Below are positions 34,370 to 40,266 of a DNA stretch of 40,266 bases, piece by piece. Origin of the DNA: Chitinophagaceae bacterium (GTDB lineage Bacteria; Bacteroidota; Bacteroidia; Chitinophagales; Chitinophagaceae). The translations under genes were made by a program, and so were the position numbers. The stretch is taken from the NCBI GenBank assembly GCA_019695015.1, contig JAIBAV010000036.1, positions 1 to 40,266 of the forward strand, written 5' to 3'. Under the pieces are notes generated by a model. It was not told the origin of the DNA. It saw only the letters and a list, made by a program, of their open reading frames with translations, and ran no database searches. Positions within the stretch are counted from its first letter, which is position 1, and each line of letters begins with the position of its first letter.

Positions 34370-34864
34370 TTATTTAGCACCATCATTTTGACGCATATAC
34401 TCTAATATTTCTCTAGCTTCATTTTCAGCTAAATTTTGATTAGGCATACGTACTAAACACAATTCAAGTTGTGCTTGTACTTCTGGGTCTTTATCAATCA
34501 TTGGGTCTGGGTTGGTAATAAAGTTCATAATCCAATGTGGTAATCTTCTTTGTGTTACACCTTTCCAACCTGGGCCAACTAATTTTTCATCGGTCATTTT
34601 ATGACAAGATAAACATTTAGTTTCTGCCACTTTTTTACCTTGTCCTGCTAAAGCAGCATCAAACTTGGTAACATCTACATTCTTTTCATCATACTTCCCT
34701 TCACCACGTTTAGGATCATAGCTAGAAGCATCAGCAGTTTCTGTAGTTGTAGTAGGGCCTTCAGTAGGCTCTGTAGATGCATTATTTTCGGTTTTACCTC
34801 CACTACATGCAACATAGAATAAAGGCATTACTAAAAGTAGCATCATTAACGATTTTTTTCTCAT
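34370..34864 (-). CDS. Monoheme cytochrome c lipoprotein upstream of nosZ
   Basis: A 164-residue exported cytochrome c. The signal peptide ends in LFYVACSGG (Cys20), so it is lipid-anchored, followed by a Thr/Glu-rich linker (about 25-48) like that of the azurin. The heme motif is Cys84-x2-Cys87-His88 (KCLSCHKM), and Met140 in VRMPNQNL is the likely axial ligand. Clade II nosZ clusters often carry c-type cytochromes that feed electrons to NosZ, so that role is inferred from position. The ATG at 34864 is used in preference to the TTG at 34873. It is first in the cytochrome c-nosZ unit, under a palindromic operator. Confidence 0.92.
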   Translation of the reverse strand: MRKKSLMMLLLVMPLFYVACSGGKTENNASTEPTEGPTTTTETADASSYDPKRGEGKYDEKNVDVTKFDAALAGQGKKVAETKCLSCHKMTDEKLVGPGWKGVTQRRLPHWIMNFITNPDPMIDKDPEVQAQLELCLVRMPNQNLAENEAREILEYMRQNDGAK

Positions 34865-34890
34865 AATTTTCAATGATTTAAAATTTTATG

Positions 34891-34898
34891 CAAAAGTA
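34891..34898 (-). promoter_or_regulatory. -7 promoter element of cytochrome c-nosZ unit
   Basis: The minus strand reads TACTTTTG, an exact TAnnTTTG match, about 27 bp upstream of the cytochrome c ATG. Its centre is 34.0 bp from the centre of the 16-bp palindrome upstream. Confidence 0.75.
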
Positions 34899-34920
34899 AA
34901 TTGTGTATGTTATTTTAAGG

Positions 34921-34936
34921 TATGACTTAAGTCATA
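34921..34936 (-). promoter_or_regulatory. Perfect 16-bp palindromic Crp/Fnr-type operator upstream of cytochrome c-nosZ
   Basis: TATGACTTAAGTCATA is its own reverse complement and has core TGA-N6-TCA. It is the most symmetric of the three island operators and sits at about -41 relative to the predicted transcription start. Confidence 0.8.
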
Positions 34937-35141
34937 TTTAAGAAAAATATTTATTTATTTTTTAAACTATTTTTCCATATAACACCACTTAAAAACAGTT
35001 GTGTGAAATTATTAAAAACAAAAGTATAAAAATATATTAAGCGTTGCTTATTTTCTTTTGTTATAGCTGTGTATTTATTAAAGAAATTAAAAAGTGTATA
35101 ATTGTTTTCGTAAATCAAATATTTAATACAGTTAATGCAAG

Positions 35142-35149
35142 TACCTTTG
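35142..35149 (+). promoter_or_regulatory. -7 promoter element of purQ
   Basis: TACCTTTG, an exact TAnnTTTG match, ends 19 bp before the purQ ATG at 35169. No operator-like repeat is seen above it. Confidence 0.6.
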
Positions 35150-35168
35150 CCACCAATTTATACAAATT

Positions 35169-35828
35169 ATGAAATTTGGAGTTGTTATTTTTCCAGGCTC
35201 TAACTGCGATAGAGATATGCAGTATACTTTAGAAAACGATTTAAACAAAGAAGTAATTATGCTTTGGCATAAAGATAAAGATTTAAGTATGTTTTCTACT
35301 AACGATTGTATTGTTTTACCAGGTGGCTTTTCTTATGGCGATTATTTACGCTGTGGAGCTATTGCAAGGTTTAGCCCAATGATGCAAAGTGTTATTGAAT
35401 TTGCCAATAAAGGTGGAAAGGTTTTAGGAGTATGTAATGGCTTTCAAATTTTATGCGAAAGTGGTTTACTGCCAGGCGTTTTATTACAAAATAAAAATCA
35501 AAAATTTATTTGCAATAATGTATTTATCAAAAATAAAAATTCAGGAGCTTTAAAAATACCTATTGCACATGGCGAGGGAAGATTTTATGCTGATAATGAC
35601 ACTTTAGATAGTTTAGAAAAAAACAACCAAATTATTTTTAGTTATTGTAATGAAGTTGGTGAAATAGAACAACAATATAATCCTAACGGAACTTTAAGAA
35701 ATATTGCTGGTATAAGTAATAACTTTGGCAATGTTTTTGGAATGATGCCTCATCCTGAAAGAGCTACAAACTACCAACTACAAAACACCGATGGAATAAA
35801 AGTATTTGAAATTTTAGGACTTAATTAA
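35169..35828 (+). CDS. purQ: Phosphoribosylformylglycinamidine synthase glutaminase subunit
   Basis: A 219-residue class I glutamine amidotransferase that supplies ammonia to PurL for FGAM formation in purine synthesis. MKFGVVIFPGSNCDRDMQY is the PurQ N-terminus, VLGVCNGFQILCESGLLPG carries the nucleophilic Cys, and MMPHPERA the catalytic His and Glu. As a stand-alone subunit it implies a PurS/PurQ/small PurL system rather than a single long PurL. Partners are not in the window. It lies 20 bp upstream of the DsbD-alpha protein gene, so these could be co-transcribed. Confidence 0.96.
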   Translation: MKFGVVIFPGSNCDRDMQYTLENDLNKEVIMLWHKDKDLSMFSTNDCIVLPGGFSYGDYLRCGAIARFSPMMQSVIEFANKGGKVLGVCNGFQILCESGLLPGVLLQNKNQKFICNNVFIKNKNSGALKIPIAHGEGRFYADNDTLDSLEKNNQIIFSYCNEVGEIEQQYNPNGTLRNIAGISNNFGNVFGMMPHPERATNYQLQNTDGIKVFEILGLN

Positions 35829-35848
35829 TTATAAATTTAAACCCAAAC

Positions 35849-36301
35849 ATGAAGAATTTAATTTTAGTATTAGCAGGTGTAATTTTTACATTTTCTGTAC
35901 AGGCACAAAAAGCAAAAAATCCTGTAAGTTTTTCTTACAAAGCAGTGAAAAAAACAGATGGAACTGTGGATATTATTGCATTGGCTACAATTGAAAAAGG
36001 CTGGCATATATATTCTCAAAATACAGATAAAGGCGGCCCAGTACCTACCAATATTGCTTTTAAGTTAAACCCTCTTGCAAAAAAAACAGGTAAGGTATTA
36101 GAAAAAGGTAAAGTAGAAAAAACATTTGATAAAACCTTTGGAGTTAATGTAATGTATTATAGCAATCAGGTACAGTTTATTCAAAATTTTAAAATTAAAA
36201 ACGGAATTAAAACATCTATTTATGGTACTGTAGAGTATATGGTTTGCGATGATGAAATGTGTTTGCCTCCTAAAAAAGAAAACTTTGAAGTAAAAATTTA
36301 A
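35849..36301 (+). CDS. Stand-alone DsbD-alpha-like periplasmic domain protein with redox Cys pair
   Basis: A 150-residue exported protein (signal peptide ending SVQAQ). It resembles the N-terminal alpha domain of thiol:disulfide interchange protein DsbD: NPVSFSYKAVKKTDGTVDI, EKGWHIYSQNTDKGGP and VEYMVCDDEMCLPP. Cys133 and Cys138 correspond to the reducing cysteine pair of DsbD-alpha, though with four rather than five residues between them. It is a paralogue of residues 20-150 of the DsbD encoded 42 bp downstream, whose domain lacks both cysteines. It may accept electrons from DsbD and pass them to cytochrome c or copper-protein maturation (inference). Confidence 0.88.
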   Translation: MKNLILVLAGVIFTFSVQAQKAKNPVSFSYKAVKKTDGTVDIIALATIEKGWHIYSQNTDKGGPVPTNIAFKLNPLAKKTGKVLEKGKVEKTFDKTFGVNVMYYSNQVQFIQNFKIKNGIKTSIYGTVEYMVCDDEMCLPPKKENFEVKI

Positions 36302-36343
36302 TGATTACTTCAGTTTTTTACTACCTTTTTAAAACACCAGTAC

Positions 36344-38290
36344 ATGAAGAAAGTTATTCTGTTTTTGTTTTTATGTGTTAGCAGTTATTTTGTATTTGCA
36401 CAAAGTGAAAATCCTTTAGTTTGGAAAGTAAGTTATAAAAAAATTGATACCGCTACTTTTACCATTACAGCAAGTACAACTATACCTGCAGCATGGCATT
36501 TATATGGCAAAAATGAAACCATTGAAGAACTAACCAGTGTACAATTTATTACTGCTGATTTTGAAAATGATGAATTAATAGGAGAACCTAAATTTAATAC
36601 TTCGCCCACAGTTATTAAAGATGCCATTTTTGAAAACCAAAACTTAAACGTTTATACAGGAGAAATTACAGTTACTCAAAATGTAAAAATAAATGGCCTT
36701 ATACCTAATAAATTAAAAGGTACTGTGGAGGCATTTATTGCTAAAGGAGATGAATTTGTACCTACCTCTTTTGTTTATGAAGTAAGCCTAGAAGGTGGTG
36801 TAGCTGCTAATACAGATGCACAAAAAATATTATTAAAATCTGTTGATTTGAATAAACCAGCAGCTCAATGTGGCCATGTGGAAGAAGTAAAAAATTCTAG
36901 TATTTTAAAAGTATTTTTTTTAGGTATTTTGGGTGGTTTAATTGCCTTACTTACACCATGCGTTTTTCCTATGATACCTGTTACAGTATCCTTCTTCACC
37001 AAAAGATCTGCAAACCATAAAGAGGCTGTAAAAAATGGTACTTTATATGGTGTTTTTATTTTTTTAATCTATATAGCTGCAAGTATTCCTTTTCATTTAA
37101 TTAGTAATATACAGCCAGAAATATTAAATAATATTTCTACCAATGCATGGTTGAATATTGTATTCTTTGCCATCTTTATATTTTTTGCCATTTCATTTTT
37201 TGGTTTTTTCGAAATATCCTTACCATCTAGTATTGCAGGTAAAGCAGATAGTAAAGGAAGTTTAGGCAGTATAGGTGGAATTTTCTTTATGGCATTAACT
37301 TTAACTATTGTTTCATTTTCTTGCACTGGCCCAATTTTAGGTTCATTATTGGTAGGTACAGCAAGTGGTGGGGCAATGGAGCTTACAGCAGGTTTAGCAG
37401 GTTTTGGTATTGCATTGGCATTGCCTTTTGCGTTATTTGCAGTTTTTCCCAATTGGCTAAAATCTCTTCCAAAGAGTGGTGGTTGGTTAGATACTGTAAA
37501 AAAAGTTTTAGCTTTTGCCGAGTTAGCTTTTGCAATTAAATTTTTATCTAATGCAGATACTGTTATGCATTGGGGCTTATTAAAACGAGAAGTTTTTATT
37601 GGCTTGTGGATATTGATAAGTATTGGATTAGTTTTATATTTATTTGGATTCTTAAGATTACCACACGACGACAGAACAGCTAAAATAAGTGTGGGTCGTA
37701 AAATATTTGGTTTAATAGCTTTGGCATTTACCATTTATTTAATACCTGGTTTAACTAACACCAAGCATGCCAACCTTAAACTTTTAAGTGGCTTTCCTCC
37801 TCCAAAAAATTATAGTATTTATGGCAAAGAAAGTGCACACCATAAAGGCTTAGAAGCTAACATTTCTAACAACTATTTAAAGGCACTACAAATGGCTAAA
37901 GAACAAAATAAGCCTTTGCTAATTGATTTTACTGGTTGGGCTTGTGTGAATTGTAGAAAAATGGAAGAAAATATTTGGACAGTTCCAGAAGTTAAACAAT
38001 TTATTACAGACCATTTTATTTTACTTTCTTTATATGTTGATGATAAAGAAAAACTACCTGTTGCCGACCGATTTACTTATAAAACCAAAAGTGGTTTTGA
38101 GAAGGATATTGTTACAGTTGGAGATAAATGGTCAACCTTTCAAACCGAAAATTTTGGGCAAACAACCCAACCTTTATATGTTATATTAGATACTGAGGAA
38201 AAATTGTTGAATAATCCTATTGGCTATACACCAAGCTATAATGAATATTTAAAATGGTTGCAATGCGGTAAAAATGCTTTTCAAAAATAA
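36344..38290 (+). CDS. dsbD: Thiol:disulfide interchange protein DsbD
   Basis: A 648-residue inner-membrane reductant transporter. It has a signal peptide (to about 20) and an alpha-like periplasmic domain (about 21-150), followed by eight membrane helices (about 185-470). The channel cysteines are Cys206 (LLTPCVFPM) and Cys327 (FSCTGP). A C-terminal thioredoxin-like gamma domain (about 500-648) has DFTGWACVNCRKMEE (Cys534, Cys537). It moves electrons from cytosolic thioredoxin to periplasmic thiol proteins. Unusually, the alpha domain has Ala133 and Phe138 where the neighbouring stand-alone paralogue has Cys133 and Cys138, so it looks redox-inactive. A supporting role for cytochrome c and Cu-site assembly in the adjacent nos cluster is an inference. 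Confidence 0.93.
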   Translation: MKKVILFLFLCVSSYFVFAQSENPLVWKVSYKKIDTATFTITASTTIPAAWHLYGKNETIEELTSVQFITADFENDELIGEPKFNTSPTVIKDAIFENQNLNVYTGEITVTQNVKINGLIPNKLKGTVEAFIAKGDEFVPTSFVYEVSLEGGVAANTDAQKILLKSVDLNKPAAQCGHVEEVKNSSILKVFFLGILGGLIALLTPCVFPMIPVTVSFFTKRSANHKEAVKNGTLYGVFIFLIYIAASIPFHLISNIQPEILNNISTNAWLNIVFFAIFIFFAISFFGFFEISLPSSIAGKADSKGSLGSIGGIFFMALTLTIVSFSCTGPILGSLLVGTASGGAMELTAGLAGFGIALALPFALFAVFPNWLKSLPKSGGWLDTVKKVLAFAELAFAIKFLSNADTVMHWGLLKREVFIGLWILISIGLVLYLFGFLRLPHDDRTAKISVGRKIFGLIALAFTIYLIPGLTNTKHANLKLLSGFPPPKNYSIYGKESAHHKGLEANISNNYLKALQMAKEQNKPLLIDFTGWACVNCRKMEENIWTVPEVKQFITDHFILLSLYVDDKEKLPVADRFTYKTKSGFEKDIVTVGDKWSTFQTENFGQTTQPLYVILDTEEKLLNNPIGYTPSYNEYLKWLQCGKNAFQK

Positions 38291-38352
38291 ATATTTATTA
38301 CTACTCTATGTAACTAAATTATAATTTAAAAAATGTTTTTAATTTATACCAA

Positions 38353-38739
38353 ATGATGAAATTGAATAGTGTTGGCATTGGTACTCGTATCCTAAACTTT
38401 TTGGTAGATATTATCCTTATATTTTTACTTGCTTATGTAGCTTTTAAAATTCATAAATGGTATGTGTTTTACTACAAAATAACCTATATAAATTTTGGAT
38501 GGTTTTTCTTTGGTACAATGTTCTTCTACTGTTTACTATTCGAAACATTTTTTGCAAAAACACCAGGCAAATGGTTTACTCAAACTAAAGTAGTTAATCT
38601 ATCTGGCAATAAGCCTTCTTTTTTTGCCATAGTTTTAAGAAGTTTTATAAGGCTAACTATTATTGATGTATTTTTTATTCCTTTTATTGATAAAACCCTT
38701 CACGATTATGTAAGTAAAACAGTTGTTGTAGAAACTTAG
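38353..38739 (+). CDS. RDD-family small membrane protein
   Basis: A 128-residue inner-membrane protein with about three helices. GIGTRILNFLVDIILIFLLAY carries the R and D of the RDD signature, and LFETFFAKTPGKWFTQTKVVN is the characteristic second motif (TPGK-x5-KVV). IVLRSFIRLTIIDVFFIPFID is the third. RDD proteins are of mostly unknown function; some are linked to Na+/H+ exchange. It lies 62 bp after dsbD. A second Met at residue 2 is an equally possible start. Confidence 0.9.
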   Translation: MMKLNSVGIGTRILNFLVDIILIFLLAYVAFKIHKWYVFYYKITYINFGWFFFGTMFFYCLLFETFFAKTPGKWFTQTKVVNLSGNKPSFFAIVLRSFIRLTIIDVFFIPFIDKTLHDYVSKTVVVET

Positions 38740-39242
38740 TCCCATTTCGCTTCTTTTATAAAAAATACACTTATACTTAATAACCTACATTCTCTTTAAA
38801 TATATTTTAAGAAAACTAATTCGTATTCACTTCTCTAACTTTTACATATTGATTCTCTAAAGTAGTATTAGCCAACATTAAAGAAAGACATTTTTTTAAA
38901 AAACACTACAATCATCAAATAATTTTATTAATTACTATATTTATTTGTATATTATTGAATATCAATACAAAATAATATTAATAACAATAGTCAATGGTTA
39001 ATTCACTAAAAAATTAATACCCATAAAAGGTAAAAATATAAACTAACTGGATAATTTATCTAAATTCAATAGTCAAAATAATTTTAAAGATAATTTTATC
39101 TTTATTTTACGTTACAATTGCAAAATTCTTTTAATCTGGTTTTATAAATATTTTTTGTTATTAATAATAAAAGCAAAAAATACTAGATGGTTGCTGTATT
39201 TTAAAAATTAAATTCTGAGTCAAAATTTTAAACTTATTTATT
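38740..39242. other. 503-bp non-coding AT-rich region
   Basis: I find no open frame of note, no RNA gene, no strong hairpin and no good TAnnTTTG element with a clear partner. It is a long upstream region for the following secreted protein and may hold its promoter, but nothing specific can be supported. Confidence 0.6.
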
Positions 39243-40266
39243 ATGAAAAAGTTTTTACTACTTTTTACCTTATTAGTTACAAGTTTTAGTAGCATAAATG
39301 CACAAACTACTGTTATTATAGGAAATCAAGGATCTCAAGTTGCAGGAACAGGTCCTTTGTCTTATAATAGTTATGCTAGATTTCAAACAATATATACAGC
39401 CGCCGAATTATCTGCTGCTGGTATGGTTGCTAATAGCGAAATTACAGATATTGCTTTCTTTATAACTTCTTCAAGTAATGTACCTATTAAAGACTATACT
39501 ATTAGAATGGGGCATACCACAGCAACAAATTTTTCCTCTCCTCTTTCTGTACCTTTAACTACAGTAAGAAACCCCGCAGATTATACACCAATTCGAAATC
39601 CATCCGACGCAACATGGGATACTTCTTTAAATTTAGATAACCATTTTATTTGGAATGGCTACGATAATATTGGTATTGATATTTGTTCTGGTTCAAGTAT
39701 ATTAGCCTATAACAATACCGTTGCTTTATATCCATACACAAAAGGACATAGAAGTGAAAATACTTCCTGCCAATACTTACCATTTGATACTTACAATTAT
39801 AGGCCTGCAATTCAACTTACATTTATAACAACATGTACAACCCCAACAGCCTTAAGCATAGGTGCAATAACAGCAACCTCAGCATCAGCAACTTTTACAA
39901 GTGCTGGTACTGCATTTATAGTAGAGTACGGAGCAGCAGGTTTTACACCAGGCACTGATTCTACAGCAGGTGTAGGAGGCACAGTTGTTACAGGTTCAGC
40001 TTCTCCAATTGCCTTAATTGGCTTAACAGGCAGTACCACTTATGATGTATATGTAAGACAGAACTGTACCAACAGTGGTGCCGGATATAGTAACAATAGC
40101 ATTAAAGCAACGTTTACCACATTATGTATGCCCGGTGGAGATGAAGTTAGTTATGGCAATGGTTCATGGGAAGGTTATGTTTATACATGGACAGGCTCAC
40201 CTTCTTTTAATTCGCCCAATTACAAAGGTAATATAACAGAAAACGAACAATTCGACCGAGATAATG
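39243..40266 (+). CDS. Secreted modular surface protein with FN3-like domain, C-terminus beyond window
   Basis: The frame opens with ATG at 39243 and stays open to the window end (341 codons). A signal peptide (MKKFLLLFTLLVTSFSSINAQ) is followed by an about 175-residue domain typical of Bacteroidota surface proteins (YNSYARFQTIYTAAELSAAGM, ITDIAFFITSSSNVP). An FN3-like module comes next, from CTTPTALSIGAITATSASATF to LTGSTTYDVYVRQNC. The last visible part, GSWEGYVYTWTGSPSFNSPNY and on, looks like the start of a PA14-like domain. Such proteins usually carry a T9SS C-terminal sorting domain, which would fit gldD and the PorE-like gene, but the end is not visible. Confidence 0.85.
   Translation, partial: MKKFLLLFTLLVTSFSSINAQTTVIIGNQGSQVAGTGPLSYNSYARFQTIYTAAELSAAGMVANSEITDIAFFITSSSNVPIKDYTIRMGHTTATNFSSPLSVPLTTVRNPADYTPIRNPSDATWDTSLNLDNHFIWNGYDNIGIDICSGSSILAYNNTVALYPYTKGHRSENTSCQYLPFDTYNYRPAIQLTFITTCTTPTALSIGAITATSASATFTSAGTAFIVEYGAAGFTPGTDSTAGVGGTVVTGSASPIALIGLTGSTTYDVYVRQNCTNSGAGYSNNSIKATFTTLCMPGGDEVSYGNGSWEGYVYTWTGSPSFNSPNYKGNITENEQFDRDN

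Larger units (their letters stand above)
34865..35168. other. 304-bp divergent intergenic region between cytochrome c-nosZ and purQ
   Basis: It contains the nosZ-side promoter and operator (34891-34936) and, at its right end, the purQ promoter element (35142-35149). Between about 34945 and 35100 I see only AT-rich sequence with no gene. Confidence 0.8.

Noticed and set aside
34921..34936. The 16-bp palindrome as a terminator hairpin
   Set aside because: It is a loopless AT-rich palindrome without a T tract, sits in a divergent promoter region, and matches two other promoter-positioned sites.
37093..37734. A 213-codon open frame antisense to dsbD
   Set aside because: It lies wholly inside the membrane region of dsbD, is Lys/Pro/Asn-rich in a way expected from reading hydrophobic codons backwards, and has no recognisable domain.
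1..40266. CRISPR array, tRNA or rRNA, insertion sequence, phage or plasmid genes
   Set aside because: No regularly spaced repeats, cloverleaf candidates, transposase or integrase frames or terminal inverted repeats were found by eye; codon and base use look even throughout.

Overview
The window is AT-rich bacterial DNA from a member of the Bacteroidota, most likely a Chitinophagaceae-like lineage (inference). Signs are the gliding/type IX secretion genes gldD and a porE-like gene, the lack of Shine-Dalgarno sequences, and repeated TAnnTTTG -7 promoter elements just upstream of start codons. Most genes are intact single-copy chromosomal genes. I see no insertion sequence, phage gene, CRISPR array, rRNA or tRNA.

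Layout. 1-8.9 kb: a truncated dicarboxylate/amino-acid symporter, an APC permease, purD, two tandem POT peptide transporters, a lipid A-type acyltransferase and a GT9 glycosyltransferase. 9-18 kb, mostly minus strand: alanine dehydrogenase, gldD, a TPR histidine kinase, dprA, a PorE-like TPR/PD40/OmpA protein, queE and folD. 18-22.2 kb, plus strand: comM/yifB, a secreted protein of unknown function and a polytopic membrane protein.

22.4-34.9 kb is a nitrogen-oxide island. A plus-strand block carries ric (Fe-S repair), an azurin-like lipoprotein, a cysteine-free Crp/Fnr regulator, a 12-helix membrane protein with heme-copper-oxidase-like histidine motifs, and a VOC protein. Facing it on the minus strand are norCB, then a nos block (a membrane-domain/NosL fusion, nosD, nosF, nosY, and a truncated hemoglobin), then a cytochrome c lipoprotein and a clade II-type nosZ. 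No nitrite or nitrate reductase lies in the window, so the island can be read as NO -> N2O -> N2 plus NO defence.

Three minus-strand transcription units of this island (cytochrome c-nosZ, nosL-D-F-Y-trHb, norCB) each have a 14-bp inverted repeat with core TGA-N6-TCA, centred 33-34 bp upstream of a perfect TAnnTTTG element. That places an activator at about -41, the class II position of Crp/Fnr proteins. The local Crp/Fnr protein is the obvious candidate, which makes this a compact, self-contained regulon. The NorB-like subunit has lost two FeB ligands (His207, Glu211) and one low-spin heme ligand (His349 is Met), so its chemistry is open. The neighbouring 12-helix protein has a His-x3-Asn-Gly motif where NorB has His-x3-Glu-Gly.

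34.9-40.3 kb: purQ, a stand-alone DsbD-alpha domain protein, dsbD (whose own alpha domain lacks the redox cysteines), an RDD membrane protein, and the start of a secreted FN3-type surface protein cut by the window end.
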